64,000 nt of DNA from Alternaria dauci (GCF_042100115.1 NC_091274.1:3100001-3164000), one strand, 5' to 3'. Shown: positions 44,834-57,844, counted from the first letter of the stretch. Notes: generated from the letters alone by a model not told the origin. Numbers and translations are program-made.

Positions 44834-47800
44834 TTTGACTTTTCAGTCTGGCTCGCGGAGTGAGGGTTGTCTTCTTTTCTTGTAAATATTCGCTGGCACA
44901 CGCCTGTATATATCATCGTGTCATATTTATTGCATATACTTTTTCTCAAGAACGCTGGAATTTGCCCATGTGTGTCGTGGTGACTTGGACGGAAGATCGC
45001 CAATGAGATGATCCTTTCTTTAGGCTTTCGACCTTTCAAAACTGGATACATCTGAGCGAGCTCGTTGTGATCGCAACATAGGTGCAAAGTATGCTCTATG
45101 AAGAGTATGAGCAGCTCGTTCTTGACAGGTCACCATACTCTGGGATGAAGTGGATCAAGCCTGATACGGACGAACACGCTGGCTCGGCCAGACGCGCAAA
45201 GAGTGCGTACTGGCTTCAATTGAGTCATAGTACAAAACTATAGATAACGCGGGGGCAGAGACCCTGAAAGGTTGATCATCTCCCCGCCAGTCATTACTAG
45301 TCGTTCTTCCACATCTGCCAAGCCCGCTTTTGTTACCGTGGATGTGGACAGATATCTAGCCGACGACAGTTGAACTTTATTTCCGCAAGCAACTGAGCTA
45401 CTTCCGAATCTCTCCGCTGCGATGCTTATAACATTGCGGGTCCGCGTAGGCTGCTGCCACTCTCGGATTATGGCTTTACCTCGCTATATGTCGCAGCCAG
45501 AATCTCCTTCATCCTCCGATATCGCTCACACATGTTCCACTTTTTAGAATGTCCGGGCGATCACTATTCTCTCAACATTGGGTTTCTCACGGTCAACATT
45601 TAGAGACTTTGACTCTGGCTCTCTGCATCCGCGTGTGCTTGACATAGAAATGTTTGAGACGGAAAGGGGCAGTCTCTTCTCGTGTTCTTGTACGAAAGAC
45701 GGACCGATTCAGCCATGACTTGTTGAAGAAATACCTGTGGGGGAGGATTCAGATTAACAATAACTCACACAGATTCCCGCTCGGCTCGATCATCCCGACA
45801 CGGCCACTACTCCCATTTTTGTATGTACTCAGTGCGATCTGCCATCATCAGGCTTCTTCGAGAATCAAGGGGAAGATGTTTGAGGCTGCGAGGCACGTTC
45901 GGCCCGAAGGCTTGCCCAGCTGGACCTGCATCGGCTCTCCTTCGGCGGTGAGCCTGCGTTGAAACGGACCAACGCCTGGAAAGCTTGTCGCGTCTGCGCG
46001 TCCCCGGACATGGCGAGGCTACATGCAAGATGCCTGATCATAGGATTGCTCATATGCTCGACAAAAAAGCATTGCAGCCGAAACTGCGGCCGAAGCGCCT
46101 TTAGTCTAGCCTGTGGCTTCCTCTGTTGTTGTCAGCACCTAGGTAGACTTGCCTCTATCAGGTATTCAAGCTAACATAGTCACTCTTACCACGGTGTAGT
46201 GCATCTCGTGATTCTGACGCGACAGTCGCAGTCGTAATGGTATCAGACTAGGCTTCATGCATGCTAGCCTACATGTGTGACAGGGTGGGAGGAGGGGCCA
46301 GGGTTGGCGAGAAGCCAGCGAAGACCAATCGCAACTTGTACCTTTCAAGACTGCAACCACCGAACAGAGCCCGATAGAAACCCAATCCGCGTCATCATCT
46401 CCGCTCGCACGCAAACTGCCGAATCTTGTCCAAGGCCTGGAATATTACGAAGGTGATGCGATACGCACGTAACGCGCTATTTGTAAGAATAAAGACTACG
46501 GGACAGTGGCAAGTGGGCGAACTACTGCTCAATCGTTAGTTGCCGGCCTCTGCGGGCTGTTACATCGGCTCGCTCATCACGGAACGAACTGGACAATAGC
46601 AGCTATAGCAGCGTTTCTACACCGTGGACGAGCATGTAAAGTCGCTTTCGAGTTTCCTGGCGGAGGATATAACACTGAATCCAGCACATGGCTCAGGAAA
46701 CTACGGTTCCACGTCCCCGCTTCCAGCGTCGAACAACAATATTCCCTTCTATGGACGGCGATCGATAGGTACAGCACAGCGCAATCGGACTCTGCGAGAC
46801 TTTACCCTGTGAATCTGTAGTCGCAGCAGCATTCTTGCTCCAGAACCTGGGGTATCCATCAAAGCGATCTGCGCTTCCCCATGAATGTTGTTGTAACAGA
46901 GTTCGCGCGACGCCATGCAAGGATTGAACTGCCTTACCTACCGGACCCGCAGCTATCGAGCTAACTGTGATGTGCTAACGGGAGCGGAGTAAGCACTGTA
47001 TCGATTCACCGCCCTGGATCACTGAGTCAAGATCGCGTTGTGCGAAATTGCTCCACTGCGCCAGACGACCAAGAATGTACGAAGAGTCGGCGATATATCA
47101 GCTCCGAGCAGAACATCGCAGATTGGCCTAGCACGCCTACCCGTTTGGAACATGGAACGGCTAGCGCAACTGACGATACTCAACAATCCGAAAATGCCTG
47201 GATAAACGCATCGCGCGCTGGGTATCAGTCTCACTGTGCGATTAACCCAATCATCTTATCGCTGGCAAGATCGTCGACAATCAGACAGATCAATACATTC
47301 AGTCAACGATCAAAGTTTGCAAGTTCCTGCAGCAGGCTCGTGCAGACTCCACATCGAAATCACGCAGCCTATCGGGCCGCTTGGCTCTTGACGGGTGCGC
47401 TTGCTCCTTGACAAGTTCGCGTACCTGCTCGCTCGCTACACTTTAATCCAATTCAAGCCTTCCGTAGCAAGAGGGGAAGCGCATGTTCAACTTCTCTTCT
47501 CGAAACCACAAATCCAGGTAACCGGGTAAGGGGTCAAATGACTTGCGTGAAAGTTTGAAAAGACTTCGGATGTAGCATACCGACATGGCTAAGAGAGCAT
47601 CTCATTACGGCAATGTCACAAGACCTGACAGCCTATAGGTGTGCCCGAGCACGGCGAGCAAGATACGGCCGTAGCGTTACTTCAGAATACCAAGGATTAC
47701 AGGAACAACCATAGCATCGGCTAAGTTACAGGATGCCAAAGTCGTAGGCTGTGATCCTGATGCGGCGCTCGGAACTTTTTCCATGAGACCGATGCTGCCG

Positions 47801-48262
47801 GACCCCTGCCGAACTGCTAAACCTTAATCGCCGTAGGGATTGGCCTGGTCGCGCATGACCACTCATGTTGCAAAACACATATTGGCTGCCTAACTCACGG
47901 CCTGTAACTTAAGAATGTCTCACGGCGCCCCTGCGGCTGCCATCCCGGGCGGAACCAAACCCTCGATTCCGTGCAGTACTAGCTCAAGCCACTTGCAGAT
48001 GATCAGCAACTATGTATCCGGTCTCTTCCCTCCTATCCTCTTCTCCGCCACAATACAAGAGGTCGGCTCCCGACTTTCGTTTTGAGGACCACACCCTGTT
48101 GGTGTGTCCTTTGCTCTTTCACCAACCACTGTTCTGCTATAATATCTTCGCGTTTTGATACCCCATTTGCCATTTTCTTTTGGTCACATCAGTGTCCTAT
48201 CTACACTTCTTACTCTTCGACAACTTCCAATGCGACGTCGATAGGCCTATACCACCGCCACA
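44834..48262. other. Gene-poor 3.4-kb stretch
   Basis: The first 100 bases are the T-rich 3' flank of the lyase gene. Beyond that, scattered ORFs of 60-100 codons have no domains and no consistent splice joins. Base composition looks ordinary, not AT-converted. No tRNA, rRNA or terminal repeat was recognised. It may contain decayed genes that I cannot identify. Confidence 0.4.
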
Positions 48263-49622
48263 ATGATATTCCAGCCGGACGCTAACGTGATGAGCGCTAT
48301 GACCATCACTTTCTCCGCCGCTACCATCCTCCTGATTTTTCGCATAGTATCTCGAAGGATGACCAATGTGGCGCTATGGTTAGACGACTACTTTGCAATA
48401 GTTTCCTGGGTCGCAGCAGTTCTCTATTGTGGTTTTGCACTATACTGTTAGTTTCTATCCACGGAAGGACAGCAAGCCTTCCTCCGAGTTGCAAGGCACC
48501 AACTTACTAACTCTACCTCTACAGGGACTCTTGAATGGGGCCTCGGCCACGTAAAAGCAGAAATCCCTCATCCCGCGGAAGAAGTCGACCAATACGCTCG
48601 ATTTGGGCTTTTCATGGCTGAATTCTTATACGCATGGTCACTTGGGATGTCCAAGCTGGCTATCCTTTGCTTCTATTGGCGTCTGTTCAGCGTCTCCAGC
48701 ATCCGACCAGGAATCTATACCATCGGGGTATGCACTATAATCTGGCTCACCATTCGGACCTTCATGACTATTTTCCACTGCATACCAGTCCAAGCCTACT
48801 GGAATTTCAACATCAAAAACGCTGTCTGCACTATAGATCCCGGGAAATTCATGTTCAGCACGACTCTGGTTCATCTTCTACTTGAGATCTCCGTCCTTCT
48901 GCTACCTGTGTTCCAGGTGGCAAGTCTTATGCTTCGCCCAGGCCAGAAATTCGCTGTCGTGGCTATGTTCATGTTTGGTATCTTGTACGTAATGTCCCAT
49001 GTCTCGCGTTCTTCTTTCCTACACCGTTTCAGTAAATCACAAGCTGACCCTTTCTTGTAGTGTTTGTGCCGCATCAATTGTAGTGCTTATTGTGACAATC
49101 AACCTAGACGGCAAGTCGCCAGAGATGACAAGGGACGTCAAAGGCGTTATAATTTGGGCAGGCACGGAGTCTTACTTGGCCATCATCTCCTGTGAGTACC
49201 TCTCCAACCTGGTTTGAGCAGCTTTTCGAGCACGGATACTAATGTCTCAATCAAAAGCTTGTCTCCCCATCACAAGACCTGTGTTCCGCAGATTACTATC
49301 TGGAACGATACTCAGTTCCAAAGCAGAGTCCACGGGCCCGGACGCACTCAGCGGTTGCAGCGGCAAAGCCATCAAACTCCGGAACAGCCATCGGACAAAA
49401 GAGCTTGATGACAATAGTTCCGAACGAGAACTAGCTCATCACGGGGATGGATCTTCTGGCCGTAGTGATGCGTACTACGAGTCTTTTGCGGAGCGCGGTG
49501 GATACACCAAGACTGTCGTTAGTCACGTCGATGAGCTATCCAACCGCAACGCCGAAACTTCAGGGGCGTATGGCGGCATTCAGGTCAAGAATGAGACCAA
49601 TGTACGTTACGATTCTGTCTGA
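48263..49622 (+). CDS. Rhodopsin-like integral membrane protein (Pth11/SAT5 type)
   Basis: Exons 48263-48446, 48525-48984, 49061-49191 and 49258-49622 encode 379 residues. Seven membrane segments are visible, beginning MTITFSAATILLIFRIVSRR, then WLDDYFAIVSWVAAVLYCG and a later TTLVHLLLEISVLLLPVF. The LDDY motif after the first loop and the late CLPITRPVFRRL are typical of the fungal rhodopsin-like domain family (PF20684; Pth11/SAT5-related). The Ser-rich cytoplasmic tail of about 100 residues is usual. No N-terminal CFEM domain is present. Relatives include possible receptors for surface cues and a member of a toxin cluster, but most are uncharacterised. Confidence 0.88.
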
Positions 49623-49875
49623 ATGAAAGTCATCGGGTTGTTCAGGTTAGTGTCATTGAGTCATCTTGTTATGTATTACCGTCCTCGTACGTGGCTTGCA
49701 ATACAATTGACTCCTCTTCCTCCCATTGTTCAGACTATGAGTGGAGCTAGGGACATATCTTTGGAGACAGTCTATCGGTTAGTTTCATGATCAAGATTCC
49801 CAAACAGGTCACGCAAGAAAAAACAGAAAGTGAGAAGAGAGAGGTATTCATGTGAGCTTGCTATTGTATGAGAAG

Positions 49876-50969
49876 CTAAGGGGTAGATACGCCATTGTCG
49901 AGTATTGGGAATCCCTCATCGTTGAAATATACCGACTGCCCAGTCTGGTAAGAGTGTTGAAGCGCAGTGCAGATTTTACCTGCCTCGAAAGCATCTTCTG
50001 CGAGGCAAGTCAAAGGCTTGTCAAAGAGAACTGCATTGGCGAACTCCGTGATGTCCGTCAAAAACGTCTCAGGGAAGAGCTGAAAGGCGTCAGGTACAGT
50101 CTGCTTGCGAACGCCATGCCTGTCTCGAATCTCGACGTTGTTAGCAGCGCTGACGATACCGTGTCCTTTCGTACCGCACACGCGCGTGGAATCTTCGAAC
50201 CCGTTTGTCGTCGTCCTAGCGAGGTGCGTTGTCCAGACTTTGCCGTTGGCGAACTCAACGAAGCCCCAGGCATTATCGGCGTCTCCAAATGCGGCGAGAT
50301 CAGTATAGACAGCTCGTTGTCCAATAGCTGTTACGCGATTTACTTGCCGCTTCGGATTTGCAAGTCCGGACTTTACGTCTAGAAGATACCGTCCAGTATC
50401 GATCTGCATATGGTTTAGCCGTGACCACTCGAAGCAAGGGATTGGCTCACATGATGAATGCCCATGTCAAGAAAAATGCCGCCAGAATGCACAGCGAATG
50501 CAACAAAGTGAGCTGTGACTGTGAGCTAACGGTGTACTGCACCTAACGCACGTACGTTAACTTACCTGCAGGATCTTGTACGTCGCTCATCCAGGTCTCA
50601 ACGGCATGGATCTCACCGAGCTCCCCACTGTCAACGAGAGCCTTAGCCTCACGATATGACTTATCATCCAAATCAGAATGAGCTTTGTTCTTTTGCTGGT
50701 AGGAAATGCGTCCGTTTGGCGAGATGAAGACGTACATCGCCGGGTGAAGGGAACAAGGAACTTGAGATCTGGTCGGGACTAGGCCTTTTCGATCACGGTA
50801 GCGGTAGTGACGACGTCCACAGAGATTGGCTTTTCGCACATGACGTGTAGTCCCAGATCGAGAGCTTCAACAATCAAAGGGGTTGCTCGTAGGCTAAGAT
50901 CCGGGCTCGTATAACGCCTAATCGGCCCAGACCGAAAAGTGCGAACTTTAGACGAGGAATTGCAGCCAT
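49876..50969 (-). pseudogene. Gfo/Idh/MocA dehydrogenase (inositol-dehydrogenase-like), broken
   Basis: On the minus strand from 50969 a Rossmann start is clear (KFALFGLGRLGVIRARILAY). At about 50880 the frame jumps directly to LIVEALDLGLHVMCEKPIS. The 60 or so residues that normally lie between are missing, so a deletion with frameshift is inferred. Downstream there is a TAG in place of a Lys-type codon before SRPDLKFLVPF. Apparent exons then follow: DDKSYREAKALVDSGELGEI up to the donor at 50565, SGGIFLDMGIHH, and IDTGRYLLDVKSGL to the stop at 49876. This family reduces or oxidises sugars and inositols with NAD(P). The central LDMGIHH would hold the catalytic His. The lesions make an active product unlikely. 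Confidence 0.75.
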
Positions 50970-51666
50970 TGTGATGATGTGTATGGCGTTGGCGCTCGGA
51001 CGACTGGGTTTGCGTGGACAACGAGGGTACAGAAGAAAAGTAAGAAGAACAAGTTGGACCTGTTCAAAATGTAGACCGGGCAGAGTCTTCTCAAGAGTGT
51101 ACTCCCAACACGCATACGGCGCCTTCTATTGAGAACGCTCTTTCTTGAACGCTATATATTTGACGTAAGACCAAGTTAGCATTTCGGCGAGTCACTCCCC
51201 ATTTGCAACGAGGCGCGAGAATCGGCGGAGCATATGCGACACAGTGGATAGCATCCACTCGAAAGCTGTTGGATTGCAGGTCTCCAGTTCAGGCTGTTGC
51301 GGCTCCAGACTCTTGGGCTGCGGGGGCCCCGCGTCTTTTGTGGAGATGCGCTATTCCCAGTGTGGCAATTTTCGCCGACCGAGTACGAAGATCTCCGAAG
51401 CAGGCGACTTCCCCCAAGCAATTGTTTTCTCCGTCTTCCACCATCCTTCCCCGAATAACAAAATTGCGAGCGCTCACGTGCGTATCATGCCCCTGCAACG
51501 TCGGCCGAGAACTAGACCATGCGAGCATTGCAAGCGTTAGTGGAGACCTGGCGGGTTCCTGTGATATTCAACGTGCTGACGAGAACCACGTGGAAGTGAA
51601 GCATCTCAGATGTACGTCCGGTACCGAATCCAGTATATCTCGTCAAAGAATCTTGTCTGATCATGA
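50970..51666. other. Region between the broken dehydrogenase and the regulator
   Basis: Divergent intergenic space. The missing first half of the regulator's zinc cluster should lie near its right edge but was not found in an open frame. Confidence 0.4.
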
Positions 51667-53662
51667 TGTGACGGCTCGCTAAGCGATGGCGAATGTCCTT
51701 GCGCATGCTGCCAGAAAGCGGGTGTCGAGTGCAAGCCTGGCAATCGGTCTCTACGTGTCAGGGCGTATATGCCAGCGACAAAGAGGGCTGGGCCCGAGAC
51801 AGTTCCTTCAACTTCGGCGAATCATGCCCAGGACGTCTTCTCCACGTTCGCTGTTCCTATGCTGAATTCAGACCCTATGCCACCCTTCGCGTACTGTTCG
51901 CCGGCCACTTGAGTGGCCGGCGGGATACTAACGGGCTTCCACCCAGTGGCACAAATCCGATTCAGAGACCCTTTTCAGGAGACTCGCCGCTGTCCCAACC
52001 CCAGTCGACTGGTGGCAGAGAGGGGGATGCTCCTTCAAGGACTATGGCCCGAGACCGTCAACCGTATGATGAAGGACAGACAGCCTTGCTTAACGATGGT
52101 TCGGATAGTCTTGGGCCATCCCCAAGTATGCATAGCTATTCCAGAGATTTGGATAGAGGTGAGGTCATGGCAGCTGACCTGGCGCCAATGTTGCTTCCAT
52201 CTTGGAGTTTCCAGGACATGCCTAATCCTCCTACAACGCCTGGTCCGCTGGGTCCACAAGAAGCATGTCTCATCCGTTACTTCGCACAAGAGCTGGCCAC
52301 AACAGTAAGTTATCAGGCTCTGGAACGGATGCTCGGCGTAAAGGTTTAATTGTCACCATGTAGTTCGATACCACGGATAGAACCGGCCATTTCGCTACGC
52401 ATCTTCCTTTGCGAGCGTTGAAGAATTCCTTAGTTCTCAACGCCATCTGCGGAATTTCCGCTCAATACTTACTACGCATGTCTACGAAGTCATCGTCGCC
52501 AGGTGTTGTTGAGTTTCAAGGGACACAGCTCCCACATCTTACCGAGGAGTCAGTGATACAGTACCAAAGTACTTGCATTAATCTTCTTATCGATGCTTCT
52601 ACCAACTCAGAGGGAAACGCAGACGGCGACATATTATCAGCGATTACCATCCTCCTATTCCATGAACAAAACGATGGTGAGAACATACATCCCTACTGCT
52701 CTTGCCTTTCCACTTGGTTACCTGCAGCGACTCCTCCTAACAAGACATGATAATCTAACTCCGCGTATCTAGTTTTGATGACCGGATCAGACTTTGAAGT
52801 CTTTCAACGAGCGGTCCAACATAACTTTGAGGCGCAGTTCGCCCAAGGCCGCGGGTTGGGACAGGCGTTACCCAGCCTTTTCACCCCCCTTCCCATCTTT
52901 CAACCAAGCCACCTTTCTGCGAACATTGCTGCATACCTTGTAGCCCTGCGGATGGAGATTTGGGCTGTGTTGTTGTACCAGCGTCCCATGAGATTACCAC
53001 TCCCATCGTTCAAGGACTGCCGACATGTCGACGATGGTGGGGTGGATGACGATTATCTATGGACCAGAAGGGTCCTCGTATGGTGCGCACATGTACTAAA
53101 GCTTCATTTCGGTAGCGATGGAATTGCGGTTAGCGGTGAGGGCTACGCAAGCGCATCAGAGCTGTGGGGCGCGCTTAAGGCCTTTGAGTTCGATTGGGAC
53201 ACGCGACCACCCCCCTGCTTTCAACCGCTCTACTTTCGGGAAAACTTACCGGAACAGGGACGCTATTTCCCCGGATTGTGGTTGGCCAATCCATGCCAAG
53301 TCATGGCTCTCCAGCACATTGAATTCGGGCGAATGATGCTAGCTAGCCATGAAGCAAAGCTGCAGAACCGGAGGCTAGGCGGGGGTGAGCTCGCGTCCCA
53401 GGCTTCTGAGGCGCTCTTCTTGCATTCCATGAGAACTATTTGCGGACTTGCAGCATGTCACTCAGATCGACACGAGGCCCTCACGGGTGCAGCTGTAGCG
53501 ATTTCCATGTGCGGCAAGTACGTACGCAGTTCTGGGGAGCGAGCAGCTTTGATGTCAATCCTCAAAAAGCTCAGGAACGATTTTGCTTGGAATATTAGTC
53601 ACGCTGTGAATGCGCTTAGTAGTGGGGCTGGAGATGCCACGCAAGGTGAGGTACGCACTTAG
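51667..53662 (+). CDS. Fungal_trans_2 regulator with incomplete Zn2Cys6 start
   Basis: Exons recognised: 51667-51890, 51947-52304, 52364-52676 and 52773-53662, about 595 residues. The first intron (51891-51946) has a perfect TACTAAC branch and contains a 9-bp-stem hairpin at 51901-51920. The start reads CDGSLSDGECPCACCQKAGVE and then C, the second half of a Zn2Cys6 cluster (CxxC, six residues, C). Upstream the frame is closed by two TGA codons (51655-51666) with no AG to splice around them. The first half is therefore missing, altered or in an exon I could not place. The rest fits the fungal-specific domain (RYFAQELATT, LLFHEQND, VALRMEIWAVLLYQRP). It probably regulates the neighbouring cluster; DNA binding may be lost. 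Confidence 0.65.
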
Positions 53663-53873
53663 TGGGCATGTCTCACCAGAACATCGACCACATCTTGTTA
53701 AGCTATGATATTGATGTGGTGTTTGAAGTGGTTCCTAGAGCGACGCGGCTCTAGCGATATGGCTCACAGGATGGTGGTGAAGAAAGGGAAGGGAATGTGA
53801 CGAAATGGAGTAGCACGACTTTAGGGAATAGTACCGTGTAGTTTCTCCTCAAAGCAAGTGTACTATAGCCTAT

Positions 53874-55186
53874 CTAGCGAGAACTTGCGACAGGGCCATA
53901 CCAATCGTCGAATCCGAGATCCCAACCCCACATCGGGGTGTTGATGCGCCTTGCCTTGCCATTGGCAGCCAGATTATCCAGTAGCGCTATATCCTCATCG
54001 GATAACTCGATGACTGTCTTGTTGCTGACGATCCTCTCCTTATGTACAGATTTTGGCAAGACAACCACTCCTTTGTTGACATGGTAGCTGATCAGAATAG
54101 TAGCAGAAGACACATTGTATTTCTTTGCAACATTCTGAATATCTTCGTCGGACATGATAGGTGCACCTAGGATACAAAGTTGAGGTTAGCAACAGCTTAG
54201 TAGAATTTTATGACATGGAAAATCTTCCACTTACCCAGTGAGCCAAGTGGTGAATAGGCCTCCAGCAATATATTATGCTTCGCACAGAATTCCCGGAGCT
54301 TATGTTGCGGCAGAAAAGGGTGTAGCTCTACTTGGTTGACTGCGGGGACAACCTTCCAGGTCTTGCTCAGCTTCTCCAAGTAGGGAATCGACCAATTGGC
54401 AACACCGATAGCCTTGACTTTGCCAGAATTGTAAACATCTTCCATCTGACGCCAAGTCTCGCTTTGGTCCCACTTTCGGTCAACAGATTGTGTGCCGTCT
54501 GGATTGACGGGGAGAAGCTCGCTAGATTCGTTCTATAGCGGTATCGTTCTATCAGTTTTCTGGGCAGACCGATACAGGGAAGAAGTTGGACTTACAGGAA
54601 CCAGACGCACCGGCCAGTGAATGAGCTATCGAAATTTCAGATCATCAGAGTTCTGTATATCTATCGCGATGCCAGCTTGGCACGTACGTAAAGATCGAGG
54701 TAGTCTGTACCCAGGGCGTCTAGGGATTTCTGGAGACCCTCCTTAACATTGGGCTGATGGGTGTTCCAAAGCTTGCTTGTCAAGAATATCTCCTCACGAG
54801 GTACGCCGCTGTCCTCAATGCCTTGGCCGACCTCATGTTCGTTGCCTTATGTATGACTTTGAGTTAGTTTTCGGAATGCATTTCGAATTTGTCGCAATGG
54901 ATCCTACCATAGATCCTATTTAATAATTGGTTAGCGCAATGTTCAACACTACTGGAGAGGATGAAGTTGTCATCGCACCTACAAAGCTGCGTCGATGTGA
55001 CGGTAACCCTGTTTCAGAGCAAAAGACACTGCGTCGCGGACCTCGCCTGGCTCTGCTCTCCAGATACCTTTACAATAACAATCAGTCTTTATTTCCATTA
55101 CTCTGTCTAACATCGAACCTACCCAAACCAACAGCAGGGATGGTCTTCCCTGTGTTGAGCTTGAAATGGGAGGCTACAGGGGTCAT
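53874..55186 (-). CDS. Aldo/keto reductase, seven exons with an 8-nt microexon
   Basis: Exons 55186-55123, 55067-54983, 54915-54908 (8 nt), 54845-54688, 54625-54596, 54532-54235 and 54166-53874 give 311 residues, the normal AKR length. Every intron is GT-AG and 55-68 nt long, and all joins keep the frame. The catalytic tetrad appears across exons: Asp47, Tyr52 (in LIYGNE, formed by the microexon), Lys77 (LTSKLW) and His108 (LIHWP). The start [19 protein letters not shown] and the late [12 protein letters not shown] are typical. The enzyme reduces aldehydes or aldoses with NADPH in the cytosol. It diverges from the sugar transporter gene, suggesting shared control of a sugar/polyol pathway. 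The MFS and FMO genes nearby have stops; this gene is whole. Confidence 0.9.
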
Positions 55187-56141
55187 ATCGGTTGTGGTCG
55201 TGTTTTACGAGACTGAGGCTGTATCCTCGGTCTGGCCTGTGATTTTTGAAACAAATGAAGAGCCCACGCTCTGGACGGCAGGTGCAAGCGCAGAGTTTCC
55301 GTGATGAGTATCAGAGGGTAGCAGACTGATGGGTTGGCTGTGCTGAATTCTCACGTTATCGTCGTCGCGTTTATGTAGGAGAGGGATACACACTCGAAGG
55401 ATGATAACTTAGTAGTTAGCCTGATGTTCGCCGAAGCTCCTGCCTGCAACCTATGGCGAGATCACGGGCCTACATCAAAAGTTTCGCCGAACAAGAATTG
55501 GGCTTTGGTCTGAAAATAGCAACATCTGCCATGCGAAGAAGTCTGGCAATTATCCTAGCCACTATGACATGATGTTAGACATGTCGAAGTTACCATGGTA
55601 CTGTTTACCTTCAGTTTGTTTCGATTATTGAACACGTAGCGCTTCCACCGTACTCCGTCGGCCGCGTAAGCAGCACAAGTTGGTTGGGTCGCCGAATATT
55701 GACGGATCGGGGTATTTTCGCCGGTGGCACTGTCTTTCTCTACGTTAGTCCCCAGATTATGCGCACCTGAATTGAAGAAACGACTAGCCCGAGTGCTCCC
55801 TGTTCGTAAACAGTGATCAACCCTCAAGCGTTATAGCTCGGAAGGGCGAGTGCCATCAAATGTGGGGTTCTGGCCAATGCAATCCCGCGTGCAATGATTC
55901 GATCTTATACTCCGGCTTATGCATGCCCAATTCCTTTACCCCGTACACATTCATGCCCCATGGGGTCGGTGATGCCAATGTCTCGGCGCTTCTGGGTGGT
56001 TCCGGGGTTTTTTGTCTCGTGGCTTACCTCTTCTATGGTGAGGTGCTTATGAAGCTCATCACTTCTCTTTTGAACTCTACTCTCCATCGCCAACCCACCT
56101 CAGCAATCTCTTACCTCTTGTTCCTTATTCACTGCTTCACG
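55187..56141. promoter_or_regulatory. Divergent region between AKR and the sugar transporter
   Basis: 955 bases between two divergent start codons. It probably holds the shared promoter and the regulator binding sites. No inverted CGG pair with clear spacing was singled out by eye. Confidence 0.4.
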
Positions 56142-57844
56142 ATGGAGAAGACCGATTACTACGATCAGCTTTCGAAAATAGATGCCGAAACTGCCAGAAT
56201 AGAGAACCTTGAGCAGAACAAGATTGTCGATGTTAACGGCGCCGATATCTCATACGGGAAGAATGGCATTCCAGGGCTTATTGGGTCGCCTTACGTCTTT
56301 GGTGCAGCTTGCCTGGCGTCATTAGGCGGCTTTTCCTTTGGCTACGACCAGGGAGTCATCTCTATCATTAACGTAATGCCACAGTTTCACGCGGTATACC
56401 CCAGGAAAGAGACTGCGTTCAGGAAAAGTTTCATGACTGGTATGCTGGAACTCGGTGCATTTGTTGGATGTATCTTTATGCCGGCGCTGGCCGATAGAAT
56501 TTCCCGCAAGTGGGCCTTGGCAGTCGCCGTTGTCATCTTCAACATCGGTGCTATCATGCAGACGGCAGCTCCAAATTACAGGGTGTTGGTTGCTGGGAGA
56601 ACTATTGGTAGCATCGGAGTGGGAACACTAGCAATGGTAAGCTTCGCTTCTTGTTTTTCCGCTATTCTAGAGAGCCACAATGCTAACCTGAACGCCTCGG
56701 AAAATAGGGCGCGCCCATCTACATATCGGAACTCTCTCCACCGAATCTTCGAGGTACACTGTTAGTATTGGAATCAATATGTATCGTTTCCGGCGTCGTC
56801 ATATCCTTCTATACCACTTACGGCACGCGTCATATCGCCAGCGAGGCATCGTTTTGACTTCCTTTTGGCCTACAAATGGTCAACGCTACATTCCTTGGGG
56901 TTGGGCTTCTTTTCTACCCGTTTCCTCCTCGATGGCTTGCCCTCGTTGGCCGTAAGGAAGAATGCCTACAAAGCCTAAGGCGTCTCCGAGGTCTTCCCGA
57001 GACAGATCCTCGCGTCCAGGCGGAGTTCAATGCTATTCTCACTGAGGTAGAAGTCGAGAAGTCGCTGCAGGAGAAGCATCACCCAGGAGTGTCCGGGATC
57101 AAACTAGAGATACTTGGCTGGCTGTACCTACTCAAGAAGAAGACATGGCGCCGCACGGCCGTGGCTGTTGGAGCTACCTTCTTCCAGCAGTTTTCTGGGG
57201 TCAACGGCTTCATTTACTACGCCCCCACGCTGTTCGCCTCCCTTGGTCAAGATCCGGAGATGGCACTTACTATGTCTGGTATCTTTAACATCCTGCAGCT
57301 AGTGGGTGTAGCCCTTTGCTTCGTCATCATCGACCATGTCGGCCGCAGACCTTTGGCCATCTTTGGTGCTCTTGGTGGCGCTATCACCTGGGGGATCATG
57401 GCAGTGTTGACTGGGCTCTACTCGGATGACTGGTCTTCCAACACTTCGGCAGGATGGGCAACCGTGGCGATGGCGTTTATATTTATTCTGGTCTTTGGAA
57501 TGTCGTACTCCTGTCTTGGTTGGGTTCTGCCAGCGGAAGTTTACACGGGTAGCTCTCGAGCCAAAGGCGTTGCTCTTGCGGTGTGTGTGAACTGGCTCTG
57601 CGACTTTACTGTTGGTGTCGCCACTCCACCTATGCTTGAGAGCATCGGATTTGGTATGTATGTATTCTATGGGTCTATGTGCTTCCTGGCGTCTATATGG
57701 GCCTACTTTATGGTTCCAGAGACGATGGGTAAGACTTTAGAGCAGATGGATTTTGTCTTTAGAGATGGTGCCGCCCAGGAAGAGATGGAGATCCTTGAGT
57801 CCCGCGTTTGCCGAGGAGTCGGGGCTGACCACGGGGCAGTGTGA
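56142..57844 (+). pseudogene. MFS sugar transporter with one in-frame TGA
   Basis: Exons 56142-56636 and 56708-57844; the intron 56637-56707 is GTAAGC...TAG. The frame would give about 543 residues but meets TGA at 56855-56857. There SEASF-stop-LPFGLQM replaces the usual Arg, so CGA to TGA is the likely change. Family motifs are intact on both sides: SFGYDQGVISIINVMPQFH, APIYISELSPPNLRG, FFQQFSGVNGFIYYAPTLF, PAEVYTGSSRAKGVALA and VPETMGKTLEQMDF. This is a twelve-helix proton symporter of the sugar porter family. Either it is freshly inactivated, or the stop is read through (its TGA-CT context is only partly like the known TGA-CTA signal), or it is a sequence error. Confidence 0.75.

Noticed and set aside
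46880..46960. tRNA-like 3' end (AAGGATTGAACTGCC)
   Set aside because: No matching anticodon or D arms and no acceptor stem around it.
48000..48262. Possible RNA gene or upstream exon before the membrane protein
   Set aside because: No tRNA arms, conserved box or in-frame splice partner could be found.
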